In this document: piece by piece, positions 25,897-35,674 of the stretch
Layout of the letters: each line of letters starts with the position of its first letter
How positions within the stretch are numbered: the stretch's first letter is position 1
Origin: Alcaligenes parafaecalis
GTDB taxonomy: Bacteria; Pseudomonadota; Gammaproteobacteria; Burkholderiales; Burkholderiaceae_B
Assembly: GCF_026344135.1 (NCBI RefSeq)
Contig: NZ_JAPKNA010000002.1
Location: 434,001-498,000 of the forward strand
Direction of reading: 5' to 3'
DNA: 64,000 bases
Notes under the pieces: model-generated
What the model was told of the DNA's origin: nothing
The model's database searches: none
Seen by the model: only the letters and a program-made list of their open reading frames with translations
Translations under genes and position numbers: made by a program

Positions 25897-27168
25897 ATGT
25901 CGGAGTTGAACGCAGGCAGGGGTCGGCGGTCCCGATCTTTCTATGTCTGGGTGATGGTGGGTCTGCTGATTACAGCAGGTCTCGTTTATTACGCCCTGTC
26001 TTCCCCCTCGCCCACTGCTAGTCCCATGCGTGGGCCACGCGGCATGATGGGGGCGACAAAAGTCCCGGTTCAGGTGGTCACGGTGCAAACCGGTTTGATC
26101 GATCAGACGGTTAATGCCATTGCCACGGTTAAACCTTTGCAGACGGTCGCGATTCGCGGTCAAGTCGATGGCGTGCTCGAGCGCATCCATTTCAAGGACG
26201 GTCAGCGCGTCAAGGCGGGCGATTTATTGGCCGAGATTGATCCACGTACCTATCAGGTGCAACTGGATCAGGCCCGTGGACAACTGGCGCAGAATCAGGC
26301 CCAACTGAAAGGGGCGCAGCAGGAACTGGCGCGCCACCGCGTGCTGTTCCAGCAGAACTCGATTGCTCGCCAGGCCTTGGAAACCAAGGAAACAGCGGTT
26401 CAGCAATTGCAGGCACAGATCAAGGCCAGTCAAGCTGAAGTCGCCCGTACGCAGGTGCAACTGGATCGTACGCGCATCACGGCCCCTTTGGATGGTCGCC
26501 TGGGCTTGCGCAAACTGGACCAGGGTAATCTGGTGTCAGCCGGGAATACGGATGGGATTGTCACTATTACCCAGATCGACCCTATTGGTGTGGAGTTTTC
26601 CCTGCCGCAGAACCAGTTAAGCAGCTTGCTGGAGGCCATGAAGCAAAACGAGTCGCCTTTGCGAGTGTCCTTGATTGATAGCAAAGGCCTGCTCTTATCG
26701 GATAAAGGCCGCTTGCAGGCGCTGGATAACCAGATCGACATCAATACCGGCACCTTGAAGGTGAAGGCCGAGTTTGATAACGCCGATGAAACCTTGTTTG
26801 CCAATCAGTTTGTGAATTCACGTGTGTTCCTGGGGCAGGAAAACGGTTTGTTGATTCCATCGCATGCCGTGCAACGCGGTTCGGTCGGCACCTATGTGTA
26901 CACCCTGGATACCGAGGACAAAGTTCATATTCAGGTCGTTGAACTGGGTACGGCGACCCTGGAATCCACGCTGATTAAAACCGGCCTGAAAGAGGGCGAT
27001 CGTGTGGTGGTCGAAGGCACAGACCGTTTGCGTGAAGGCTCGGAGGTCGAGGTGATGCAGTTGGATGGCAAGGCCAAGGAAACGCCTGCTCAAGCTGATA
27101 CGCCCGCCAAACCAGAGCCAGGCAAACGCACGGGTGAGGGCCGCCGTCCACGTCCTGCAAGCGAGTAA
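25897..27168 (+). CDS. mdtA: RND efflux membrane-fusion protein, MdtA type
   Basis: The 423-residue protein starts at ATG 25897 after GGGGAG. It has an N-terminal membrane anchor (YVWVMVGLLITAGLVYYAL), a lipoyl half (RGQVDGVLERIHFKDGQRVK), an alpha-helical hairpin (residues about 115-180, QLAQNQAQLKGAQQEL), the second lipoyl half (ITAPLDGRLGLRKLDQGNLV) and the beta-barrel/membrane-proximal domains. The C-terminus is a charged tail (KPEPGKRTGEGRRPRPASE). It bridges the inner-membrane pumps MdtB and MdtC to an outer-membrane channel. It is the first gene of a four-gene operon with 3-base spacing to mdtB. Confidence 0.93.
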   Translation: MSELNAGRGRRSRSFYVWVMVGLLITAGLVYYALSSPSPTASPMRGPRGMMGATKVPVQVVTVQTGLIDQTVNAIATVKPLQTVAIRGQVDGVLERIHFKDGQRVKAGDLLAEIDPRTYQVQLDQARGQLAQNQAQLKGAQQELARHRVLFQQNSIARQALETKETAVQQLQAQIKASQAEVARTQVQLDRTRITAPLDGRLGLRKLDQGNLVSAGNTDGIVTITQIDPIGVEFSLPQNQLSSLLEAMKQNESPLRVSLIDSKGLLLSDKGRLQALDNQIDINTGTLKVKAEFDNADETLFANQFVNSRVFLGQENGLLIPSHAVQRGSVGTYVYTLDTEDKVHIQVVELGTATLESTLIKTGLKEGDRVVVEGTDRLREGSEVEVMQLDGKAKETPAQADTPAKPEPGKRTGEGRRPRPASE

Positions 27169-27171
27169 GCC

Positions 27172-30100
27172 GTGAGCATGTCGCGTCTTTTTATTCTGCG
27201 CCCGGTAGCTACCACCTTGGCGATGGTAGCTTTGCTGGTGTCCGGCTTGCTGGCCTATCGCATGTTGCCTGTGGCCGCTTTGCCGCAGGTGGACTATCCC
27301 ACTATCCAGGTGGTCACCTTGTACCCGGGTGCCAGCCCGGATGTGGTGGCAGCCCTGATTACCTCACCCCTGGAGAGGCGCTTCGGCAGTATGTCGGGCC
27401 TGTCGCAGATGATCTCGTCCAGCTCGGGCGGGGCATCGCGCATTACGTTGCAGTTTGATTTGGGTCTGTCGCTGGATGTGGCCGAGCAAGAGGTGCAGGC
27501 GGCGATTAATGCAGCCTCCAATATGCTGCCCAATGATTTGCCTGCGCCGCCTATTTATAACAAGGTCAATCCGGCCGATACCCCTGTCATTTCCCTGGCG
27601 GTGACCTCGCCCAATATGCCCTTGCACGAGGTGCGCGACCTGATTGATGTGCGGGTGGCACAGAAGCTCTCGCAGGTTACCGGTGTGGGTCTGGTCAGTA
27701 TTGCGGGTGGGCAGGAACCGGCCATGCGTATTCAGGCCAATCCCAATGCGCTGGCGGTGCGCAATCTGACCTTGAGCCATCTGCGGCAAGCCGTGGTGGC
27801 AGCCAACGTGAATCAGCCCAAAGGGAACCTGGATGGCCCTCAACGCTCCACTAGCATTGGTGCCAACGAGCAGTTAAAAACAGTACAAGACTACGAAAAC
27901 CTGATCGTCAGCTACAAAGATGGTGCCGCTGTACGCCTGGGTGAATTGGCCAAAGTGGTACGCGATGCCCAGGATGTACGCCAGGCGGCCTGGATGGGCA
28001 CGGTCCCCGCGATTTTGCTGAATATTCAACGTCAGCCCGGAGCCAACGTCATTGATGTGGTGGACCAGATTCACAGCTTGCTGCCCGAGATTCGCCGTTC
28101 CTTGCCGGTAGGTGTGGATGTGGAAGTGGCTACCGACCGTACCCAGACCATTCGGGATTCGGTGGACCATGTTCAAAAGGAAATGATGCTGGCGATTGTG
28201 CTGGTGGTGCTGGTGACCTTCGTGTTCCTGCGCACCTGGACCGCGACACTGATTCCCAGCATCGTGGTGCCTATTTCCCTGATCGCAACCTTTGCCATCA
28301 TGCTGATGTGGGGCTTCAGCATTAATAATCTGACCTTGATGGCCTTGACGGTTGCCACCGGCTTTGTGGTCGATGATGCGATTGTGATGATCGAAAACAT
28401 CGCTCGCTATATTGAAAAAGGCGAAACCGCTATGCAAGCCGCCTTGAAGGGCGCTGCGCAGATTGGTTTTACGCTCTTGTCGCTGACCATTTCCCTGATC
28501 GCGGTACTGATCCCGCTCTTGTTCATGAGCGATGTGATCGGCCGTCTGTTCCGTGAGTTTGCCATTACCTTGGCCGTGGCCATCTTGCTGTCCCTGTTCA
28601 TCTCCCTGACGCTGACACCCATGATGTGCGCGCGTATGCTCAAGCCCGAGGACGAGCGTCAGTATGGTCGCTTCACCACATGGTTGGGCGCTCAGATGGA
28701 CCGACTTATTGCGGCTTACGATCGCGGTCTGGTTGTCGTGCTACGGCACCAGACCTTGACCTTGTGGGTGGCCCTGGGCACCGTCGCCTTGACGGGTCTG
28801 CTGTATATCGTCGTCCCCAAAGGTTTCTTCCCTCAACAGGATACTGGCCTGATTCAAGCCATTACCCAAGGGCCGCAAACGGCTTCGTTCCGGGCGATGG
28901 GGCAGTTGCAGCAGCAGGCTGTTGCCATTGTGCTGGAGGACCCGGATGTGGAAGCCGTCACCTCTTTTATTGGGGTCGATGGCACCAATGCCACCTTGAA
29001 TAATGGCCGTCTGCAAATTGCCCTGAAGCCCATCGGCTCGGGCCGAGCGGGTGCCAATGAGATCATGAGCAGGCTGGATGAGCGCCTGAAAGATATTCCC
29101 GGTTTGTCGGTGTACCAGCAGTCCATTCAGGAACTGACGGTGGACGACCAGATCAGCCGCAATGTGTACCAGATGGCCTTGTCGGATCCGGAAACAGAAG
29201 TGCTGAAGACCTGGATGCCGCGCTGGCTGGATGCCGTCAATGCCTTGCCGCAGATTAAAGATGCATCCATGAGCTTGCAAAACGATGGTTTGCAAGTGCT
29301 GCTGGATATTGACCGGGATGCGGCTGCCCGTGTGGGGGTGACTAAAGCCAATATTGACGATGCCTTGTATGACGCTTTCGGGCAGCGTTTGATCTCCACG
29401 ATTTATACGCAGTCTGCTCAATACCGGGTCGTGCTGGAAGTGCAGGATGCGTATCGCCAAGGCCCACAGGATCTGGAAACGGTCCATGTGATGACGGCGG
29501 CGGGCAAGCCAGTGCCTATTACCTCTCTGGCGCGTGTGCAACTGGTGCCGACGACGCTATCGGTAGAGCGGCTGGGGCAATTCCCGTCGGTCAATGTGTC
29601 TTTTGACCTGGCTGATGGGTATTCCTTGTCCGATGCGATTGAAGCCATTGAAACCGTGCCCGATGAAATCGGTATGCCCGCTTCGGTGGATACCCGCTAC
29701 CTGGGTGCGGCCAAGGCTTTTCATGCTTCCTTGTCCAGCACACTGTGGTTAATGCTGGCTGCGGTGCTGACCATGTACATCGTGCTGGGCATTTTGTACG
29801 AAAGCTATATTCACCCCATCACGATTCTGTCCACTTTGCCTTCTGCTGCTATTGGTGCGCTGCTGGCCTTGCTGCTGGCGGGACGGGATCTGGATATGGT
29901 CGGGGTCATCGGGATCATTCTGTTGATTGGTATCGTGAAAAAGAATGCCATCATGATGATCGACTTCGCGCTGGAGGCGCAGCGGGAGCAGGGTGCCAGT
30001 CCCCAAGAGGCGATTCATCAAGCAGCCTTGTTACGTTTTCGCCCTATCCTGATGACGACCCTGGCGGCCTTGTTCAGTGCGATTCCCTTGATGCTGGCTA

Positions 30101-30258
30101 CCGGCTCTGGCGCCGAGTTGCGTCAACCCTTGGGCCTGGTCATGGTGGGTGGTCTGCTGGCCAGCCAGGTGCTGACGCTATTTACGACTCCGGTGATCTA
30201 TCTGTTCTTTGATCGCTTTACTCGTCGCAGCGCTAAGTCGGTGCACAAACCGTCATGA
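27172..30258 (+). CDS. mdtB: RND efflux pump subunit, MdtB type
   Basis: The 1028-residue transporter begins SRLFILRPVATTLAMVALL and continues DYPTIQVVTLYPGASPDVV, closely following E. coli MdtB. Twelve helices in two halves are visible with large periplasmic loops; helix 4 motif GFVVDDAIVMIENIARYIEK carries the proton-relay aspartates, and the second half has GIVKKNAIMMIDFALEA. With MdtC it forms a heteromultimeric pump that exports bile salts, novobiocin and similar compounds in E. coli. GTG 27172 or ATG 27178 may be the start. Its last four bases overlap the mdtC start (ATGA). Confidence 0.94.
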   Translation: MSMSRLFILRPVATTLAMVALLVSGLLAYRMLPVAALPQVDYPTIQVVTLYPGASPDVVAALITSPLERRFGSMSGLSQMISSSSGGASRITLQFDLGLSLDVAEQEVQAAINAASNMLPNDLPAPPIYNKVNPADTPVISLAVTSPNMPLHEVRDLIDVRVAQKLSQVTGVGLVSIAGGQEPAMRIQANPNALAVRNLTLSHLRQAVVAANVNQPKGNLDGPQRSTSIGANEQLKTVQDYENLIVSYKDGAAVRLGELAKVVRDAQDVRQAAWMGTVPAILLNIQRQPGANVIDVVDQIHSLLPEIRRSLPVGVDVEVATDRTQTIRDSVDHVQKEMMLAIVLVVLVTFVFLRTWTATLIPSIVVPISLIATFAIMLMWGFSINNLTLMALTVATGFVVDDAIVMIENIARYIEKGETAMQAALKGAAQIGFTLLSLTISLIAVLIPLLFMSDVIGRLFREFAITLAVAILLSLFISLTLTPMMCARMLKPEDERQYGRFTTWLGAQMDRLIAAYDRGLVVVLRHQTLTLWVALGTVALTGLLYIVVPKGFFPQQDTGLIQAITQGPQTASFRAMGQLQQQAVAIVLEDPDVEAVTSFIGVDGTNATLNNGRLQIALKPIGSGRAGANEIMSRLDERLKDIPGLSVYQQSIQELTVDDQISRNVYQMALSDPETEVLKTWMPRWLDAVNALPQIKDASMSLQNDGLQVLLDIDRDAAARVGVTKANIDDALYDAFGQRLISTIYTQSAQYRVVLEVQDAYRQGPQDLETVHVMTAAGKPVPITSLARVQLVPTTLSVERLGQFPSVNVSFDLADGYSLSDAIEAIETVPDEIGMPASVDTRYLGAAKAFHASLSSTLWLMLAAVLTMYIVLGILYESYIHPITILSTLPSAAIGALLALLLAGRDLDMVGVIGIILLIGIVKKNAIMMIDFALEAQREQGASPQEAIHQAALLRFRPILMTTLAALFSAIPLMLATGSGAELRQPLGLVMVGGLLASQVLTLFTTPVIYLFFDRFTRRSAKSVHKPS

Positions 30259-33200
30259 AACGCTTGCTAGGGCTGTTTATTTTCCGGCCAGTGGGCTCCA
30301 GTCTGCTGGCACTGGCGATGGTTCTGGTGGGCGCATTGGCCTTGCGGCTCTTGCCTGTGGCGTCTTTGCCGGAAATGGATTTTCCGGTGATTGCGATCTC
30401 GGCCAATTTGCCCGGTGCCAGCCCTGAAACCATGGCTTCCAGTGTGGCAACCCCACTGGAACAGGCTTTAGGCTCGATTGCCGGAGTGTCCGAGATGAGC
30501 TCTCGCAGTAGCGAGGGGTCGGCCGAAATCATGCTGGTCTTTGAACTGGACCGGGATATTGAGGGGGCTGCGCGTGATGTACAGGCCGCTATCAATCAGG
30601 CCCGGCCCATGTTGCCGTCCGGCATGTCCAGCGTGCCGACCTATGAAAAGGTTAACCCCTCGTCCATGCCCATCATGGTGCTGGCACTGACCTCGCAGAC
30701 GGCGAGCAAAGCTCAGCTTTTTGATATGGCCAGTGGCATTGTGCAGCAGAAGCTGGCTCAGATTCCGGGTGTGGGTTCGGTCGATGTGGGTGGAGGTTCC
30801 TTGCCTGCGGTTCGGGTAGGTTTGAACCCCAAAGCTTTGGCGTCGGCTGGAATTGCGCTGGATGATGTGCGCGCGGTCATCAATAACGCGAACAGCCTGC
30901 GACCTAACGGTTATCTGGAAAGCGATCAGGGTCAGTGGCAGATCAACTCTGGCAAGCAATACAACCAGGCCCGTTTTTTTGATCCTCTAGTCCTGAAAAA
31001 TCAGAATGGGCAGATTATCCGTTTGGGTGATGTAGCCACGGTCGAGGACTCGGTCGAGAACATTCATAGCCTGGGTTATTGGAATAATCAGGAAGCGGTT
31101 CTGTTGATTGTGCGGCGTCAGGCCGGTGCCAATATTATCGAGACCGTGAACACCATTCGCGAGCGCTTGCCCAATATTGAAGAAATGCTGCCTAGCCAGG
31201 CGCAGTTGACGGTGGCACAGGATCGCACCCCCAGTATTCGGGCCACGCTGGAAGAGGCCCAGCTCACCCTGATTATTGCAGTGGCGCTGGTGGTGCTGGT
31301 GGTCTTGTTATTCCTGCGAAACTGGCGCGCAGCCTTGATTCCAGCCATTGCGGTGCCTGCTTCCCTGATCAGCACCTTTGCCTTCATGCATTTGTTTGGC
31401 TTTACGCTGAACACCATTTCCTTGATGGCTTTGATTGTGGCGACCGGCTTTGTGGTCGATGACGCTATCGTGGTGCTGGAAAGCATTATGCGTTATCTGG
31501 AAAAAGGCTTGTCCCCCATGAGGGCTGCCTTGCGAGGAACGCGCGAGGTGGGCTTTACGGTTACGGCCATGAGTTTGTCGCTGGTCGCGGTGTTCATCCC
31601 CTTGTGGTTGATTGGGGGGCTGGCCGGACGCTTGTTCATGGAGTTCGCCGTCACCTTGTGTACGGCCGTGCTGGTGTCGCTGGTGATCTCTTTGATGTTG
31701 ACTCCCATGATGTCGGCACGCTTGCTGCGTTCGGGGCCGCAAGAGCATGAATCGAATCATCCTGTCAGCCGTTTCCTGGGCTGGATAGGCAGTGTTAGCT
31801 GGCGGGGCTATCGTCGCTCCTTGCAATGGGCGCTAAAGCATCATCGTCTGATGCTGTTCTCCTTGTTCGCCACCATTGGTCTGAATGTGTATCTCTATAC
31901 CGTGGTGCCCAAGGGCTTGTTTCCGCAGCAGGATACCGGCCAGTTAATGGGCTTTTTCCGGGTCGACAGGGGCACCTCCTTCCAGTCCATGGTGCCCAAG
32001 CTGGAGTACTTCCGTTCCATCTTGAATCAGGACCCGGATATTCGTTCGGTGGCCGTGTTTGCCGGTGGCCGCGGTGGCAGTACCTCGTCCTTTATTCTGG
32101 TTGAACTCAAGCCTATGGATGAGCGCAAGGCCAGCACCACGGATATCGTGAACCGCCTGCGTGATCCTTTATCGACGACACCGGGCGCACGCATGTTCAT
32201 GGTGCCGCAGCAGGATATTCCAGTAGGTAGCGGGGGCGGTGGGCGCAGTGGCTCTTACGACTATTCCTTGCTGGGTAGCGATCTGGAGTTGCTGAAAACC
32301 TGGCTGCCCAAGGTACAGCAGGCGATGGCTGAATTGCCGGAGCTGGTAGACGTGGACACAGGCACCGACGACAAGGCCGGTTTGGTGCAGTTGGAGATTG
32401 ATCGTGATATGGCGACTCGCCTGGGCATTGATATGTCTATGGTGGCGGGCACCTTGAACAACTCCTTCTCCCAGCGCCAGGTTTCCACGATTTTTGGCCG
32501 CTTGAACCAGTATTACGTGGTCATGGAGGTAGAGCCGCGCTTTGCCCAGGACCTGGAATCCCTGAAGGAAATTGAAGTAGTTGCCAAGGACGGCACCCGA
32601 GTGCCCTTGTCCGCTTTTACCCGTTTCACGACTGGCACGGCCCCGCGCAGTATTAATCATATGGGCTTGTTAGTGGCCGAGTCGGTGTCTTTTGGCCTGG
32701 CTGAAGGTGTCACCCTTAGCGAAGCGACGGCAGCGATTGAGCAGGCTATGGCACGTATTCAACTGCCTACCCGCGAGATTCAGGCCGGGTTTGAAGGCAA
32801 TACCGCGCAGATGCTCGATGCCCTGGCCAAGCAGCCCATGATGTTCCTGGCCGCTTTGGTGGCCTTGTATATCGTGCTGGGGATGCTGTACGAGAGCTAT
32901 ATGCACCCGCTCACCATTCTGTCGACCTTGCCCTCTGCCGGGATTGGGGCTTTGCTGGCCTTGATGATGACCAGTGGCGAGTTCAACCTGATTGCCATGA
33001 TCGGGGTGTTCTTGCTGATTGGTATCGTCAAGAAAAACGCCATCATGATGGTGGACTACGCTTTGCAGATGGAGCGCGAGCGCGGCATGGATTCGCGTGA
33101 GGCCATCTACGAGGCTTGCCTGGTGCGTTTCCGTCCCATCATGATGACGACCTTGTCTGCCATCTTCGGGGCTATTCCTTTGATTATGGCGTCCGGGCCC

Positions 33201-33359
33201 GGCGTGGAAATGCGCCAGCCCTTGGGGGTCACCATTGTGGGTGGTCTGGTGCTCAGTCAAATCCTGACCTTGTACACCACGCCCGTGGTTTATCTTTATC
33301 TGGATCGTTTGCGACACCGCTTCATGCGCCGCAAGAACCAGACAAACTTGAATACATAA
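30255..33359 (+). CDS. mdtC: RND efflux pump subunit, MdtC type
   Basis: This 1034-residue RND transporter begins MKRLLGLFIFRPVGSSLLAL and DFPVIAISANLPGASPETMA, the MdtC-type variant. It has the helix-4 motif GFVVDDAIVVLESIMRYLEK and the second-half GIVKKNAIMMVDYALQMERE. Its start overlaps the mdtB stop by four bases, so the two subunits are probably translated together in fixed ratio, which fits the mixed MdtB-MdtC trimer. No BaeSR-type two-component genes lie nearby, so control differs from E. coli or is encoded elsewhere. Confidence 0.94.
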   Translation: MKRLLGLFIFRPVGSSLLALAMVLVGALALRLLPVASLPEMDFPVIAISANLPGASPETMASSVATPLEQALGSIAGVSEMSSRSSEGSAEIMLVFELDRDIEGAARDVQAAINQARPMLPSGMSSVPTYEKVNPSSMPIMVLALTSQTASKAQLFDMASGIVQQKLAQIPGVGSVDVGGGSLPAVRVGLNPKALASAGIALDDVRAVINNANSLRPNGYLESDQGQWQINSGKQYNQARFFDPLVLKNQNGQIIRLGDVATVEDSVENIHSLGYWNNQEAVLLIVRRQAGANIIETVNTIRERLPNIEEMLPSQAQLTVAQDRTPSIRATLEEAQLTLIIAVALVVLVVLLFLRNWRAALIPAIAVPASLISTFAFMHLFGFTLNTISLMALIVATGFVVDDAIVVLESIMRYLEKGLSPMRAALRGTREVGFTVTAMSLSLVAVFIPLWLIGGLAGRLFMEFAVTLCTAVLVSLVISLMLTPMMSARLLRSGPQEHESNHPVSRFLGWIGSVSWRGYRRSLQWALKHHRLMLFSLFATIGLNVYLYTVVPKGLFPQQDTGQLMGFFRVDRGTSFQSMVPKLEYFRSILNQDPDIRSVAVFAGGRGGSTSSFILVELKPMDERKASTTDIVNRLRDPLSTTPGARMFMVPQQDIPVGSGGGGRSGSYDYSLLGSDLELLKTWLPKVQQAMAELPELVDVDTGTDDKAGLVQLEIDRDMATRLGIDMSMVAGTLNNSFSQRQVSTIFGRLNQYYVVMEVEPRFAQDLESLKEIEVVAKDGTRVPLSAFTRFTTGTAPRSINHMGLLVAESVSFGLAEGVTLSEATAAIEQAMARIQLPTREIQAGFEGNTAQMLDALAKQPMMFLAALVALYIVLGMLYESYMHPLTILSTLPSAGIGALLALMMTSGEFNLIAMIGVFLLIGIVKKNAIMMVDYALQMERERGMDSREAIYEACLVRFRPIMMTTLSAIFGAIPLIMASGPGVEMRQPLGVTIVGGLVLSQILTLYTTPVVYLYLDRLRHRFMRRKNQTNLNT

Positions 33360-33365
33360 GCTGAT

Positions 33366-34841
33366 ATGCCTATTTCTACTGCCACGATGTTTCCGCGCTT
33401 TGCACTGGCTGGGATGGTGCTGCTCTTGTCCGCATGTGCTGTTGGACCGGATTATCAACGACCTGATGCGCCGCTTGGCGAGCACTTTCGGGAAGAGGTA
33501 CGCTCCACGGCCTGGAAGCAGGCGGAACCGGCTGATTTGAAGGATCGGGGACCCTGGTGGGAAAGCCTGAGTGACGGCGTGCTCAACGCCTTGATGCAAA
33601 GCCTGAACGAGCAGAACTTCACCTTGCAGCAAGCACAGGCACGCGTCCGTCAGGCGCAAGCCACCTTGTCCAACACGCGCTCGACTCAGTTCCCGCAAGT
33701 GGGCAGTTCGGTCGGCACGACACGGCGTGGCAGTGGCTCGGGCGATACCAGCCAAAGCAGCAGCGCTTACGACGCCAGCATCACCGTGAATTGGGAAGTG
33801 GATTTGTGGGGGCGAATTCGTCGTCAGGTCGAGGCGGGTGATGCGGGTCTGCAAGCCAGTGCTGCTGATATGGCCGCTACCCGTTTGAGCCTGCAGTCTC
33901 AATTGGCGCAGACCTATTTGCAGTACCGCAGTGTCGAATCCAGCGAACAAGTGCTGGATCAAACCGTGGCCGCCTACGAGCGTTCTTTGCGGATTAATCA
34001 GAATCGCCTGGACGCCGGTTTTTCGGCACCGGGAGAGGTGGCGGCAGCGTTGAGCCAACTTGAAGGTGCCCGCACCCAGCGCTTGGCTCTGAATCGGGAA
34101 AAAGCCACGTATCAGCACGCGATGGCCGTCTTGGTAGGCCGTGCGCCATCCCAGTTTGAAGTGGTGCCTAATGCGCCTTGGCCGGTTGCCCCGGATGTAC
34201 CCGTGGGCTTGCCGTCCAGCTTGCTGGAACGTCGTCCGGATGTGGCTCGTGCCGAGCGACGCATGGCGCAGGCCAATGCTCAGATTGGTGTGGCCAAAGC
34301 GGCGTGGTTTCCCAGCCTGAGCCTGAAAGCCAGCGGGGGTTTCAGCAGCAGTGATTTAAGCGAGTGGTTGACGGCCCCTGCGCGTGTCTGGTCCTTGGGA
34401 CCTGCTTTCGCCCTGACCTTGCTGGATTTTGGCGCACGTCGTGCTCAGGTTGAGCAGGCCGAGGCCAGCTATGACGAACAATTGGCCGCCTACCGTCAGA
34501 CGGTGCTGGATGCGCTGAAAGAAGTGGAAGATGCCTTGTCTGAGCGCAATGGCCTGGAACTGGAGCAAGCCAGCCAGGCGCGCTCTCTGGCTGCCGCACG
34601 CGAGTCCTTGCAACTGACGCGTAACCAGTTTGATGCTGGTCTGGTGGACTTCCTGAGCTTGGCGCAAACCCAGGCCACGGCTTTGTCGGCAGAGCGACAG
34701 GCTTTGGACCTGGAGTCTCAACGTCTGCGGGCTTCAGTCAAGTTGATGGTGGCCTTGGGCGGCGGCTGGGATGTAGCGACAGGTCTGAATCCCGAAGAGC
34801 CGAAAGCTGTAGCGGCTGATCCAGCCGCCAAAGCAGAATAG
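33366..34841 (+). CDS. Outer-membrane efflux factor, NodT-type lipoprotein
   Basis: The 491-residue product has a lipoprotein signal with lipobox LLSAC near residue 23 (MVLLLSACAVGPDYQRPDAP) and two repeats of the TolC-family outer-membrane channel fold (LQQAQARVRQAQATLSNTR, LERRPDVARAERRMAQANAQ, LDFGARRAQVEQAEASYDEQ). It should trimerise into the exit duct of the MdtABC-type pump. It starts 6 bases after mdtC, so the operon encodes its own exit duct, unlike the E. coli mdtABC operon, which relies on TolC encoded elsewhere. The alanine- and proline-rich C-terminal tail looks disordered. Confidence 0.93.
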   Translation: MPISTATMFPRFALAGMVLLLSACAVGPDYQRPDAPLGEHFREEVRSTAWKQAEPADLKDRGPWWESLSDGVLNALMQSLNEQNFTLQQAQARVRQAQATLSNTRSTQFPQVGSSVGTTRRGSGSGDTSQSSSAYDASITVNWEVDLWGRIRRQVEAGDAGLQASAADMAATRLSLQSQLAQTYLQYRSVESSEQVLDQTVAAYERSLRINQNRLDAGFSAPGEVAAALSQLEGARTQRLALNREKATYQHAMAVLVGRAPSQFEVVPNAPWPVAPDVPVGLPSSLLERRPDVARAERRMAQANAQIGVAKAAWFPSLSLKASGGFSSSDLSEWLTAPARVWSLGPAFALTLLDFGARRAQVEQAEASYDEQLAAYRQTVLDALKEVEDALSERNGLELEQASQARSLAAARESLQLTRNQFDAGLVDFLSLAQTQATALSAERQALDLESQRLRASVKLMVALGGGWDVATGLNPEEPKAVAADPAAKAE

Positions 34842-34846
34842 CGTCG

Positions 34847-34878
34847 GCCTGACTGGATCTGCTCTAGTCAGGCTTTGG
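34847..34878 (+). terminator. Terminator after the efflux operon
   Basis: GCCTGACT (34847-34854) pairs with AGTCAGGC (34866-34873) around an 11-base loop and is followed by TTTGGGCTT. It sits 5 bases after the outer-membrane factor stop, consistent with the operon end, though the T run is short. Confidence 0.65.
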
Positions 34879-34948
34879 GCTTAGCTTGGCTTGGCTGTCA
34901 TTCAACAGCGATGCCCGCATCATCGCTTGAAGGTCCACGGAAACCGCC

Positions 34949-35674
34949 TCAGTCCTGATCCATCCAGGCATACAGCCCATCTACCCATTCTTTGCCGTCT
35001 GCCAAGCCTAAGGTGGCGTGAATCAGCTCGGCCCGTTCATACAGATCATCAAAATCAATTTGTGGTGGGTCGGCAAAGGCCAGAGCAACCAGGTTGCCAT
35101 CGTGCGTTTCAGGCAACCAGACCACGGCCGGGAAACTCTCTTGCAGTGCATGCAGATTACGCGCATGTACCAGCTCTGACCCCAGCAAATTCACCGTCAG
35201 CAGTCCTTGCGGGCCCAGCGCTTTGCGGCAGGCTTGATAAAAGGCTTCGCTTTCCAGCGCAGGGTGCTCGGCCTGATCGGAATACACGTCAATTTGTAGC
35301 ACATCCAGTTCGCCATGCACGGCATCCAGATAGTCCAGCGCGTCTACCGTGTGTACGTTCAGGCGCTCGTCGTCGGACGGCAGATTAAACAGCAGACGAC
35401 TGGCTTGCACGACTTCCGGGTTGATTTCCACGGCGTCGATACGCGTCTGGGGGAAGTGCTGGTAGCAAAAGCGCGTCAGGCTGCCTGCGCCCAAACCAAG
35501 CTGGGCAATGCGACGGGGTTCGGCCTGGAACAAGGTCCAGATCATCATCTGTCGGATGTAGTGCAGCTCTAGCTGATCGGGCGCATCCAGGCGCATGGCG
35601 CCCTGCACCCAGGCAGAGCCCAGGTGCAGGTAGCGTACGCCTTCGTGTTCCGAAATAGTGACGTGTGGCGTCAT
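34949..35674 (-). CDS. Spermidine synthase-like methyltransferase-fold protein
   Basis: The 241-residue protein has the spermidine-synthase fold: ELHYIRQMMIWTLFQAEP, the nucleotide-site RRIAQLGLGAGSLTRFCYQH, DAVEINPEVVQASRLLF and LDVLQIDVYS. It lacks an evident GGGDG motif (here LGLGAGS), so polyamine transfer cannot be assumed; stand-alone SpeE-like proteins of Burkholderiales are mostly uncharacterised. The start overlaps the end of the Nudix gene by four bases (ATGA), so it is the last gene of a translationally coupled trio with the DUF815 ATPase. Confidence 0.8.
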   Translation of the reverse strand: MTPHVTISEHEGVRYLHLGSAWVQGAMRLDAPDQLELHYIRQMMIWTLFQAEPRRIAQLGLGAGSLTRFCYQHFPQTRIDAVEINPEVVQASRLLFNLPSDDERLNVHTVDALDYLDAVHGELDVLQIDVYSDQAEHPALESEAFYQACRKALGPQGLLTVNLLGSELVHARNLHALQESFPAVVWLPETHDGNLVALAFADPPQIDFDDLYERAELIHATLGLADGKEWVDGLYAWMDQD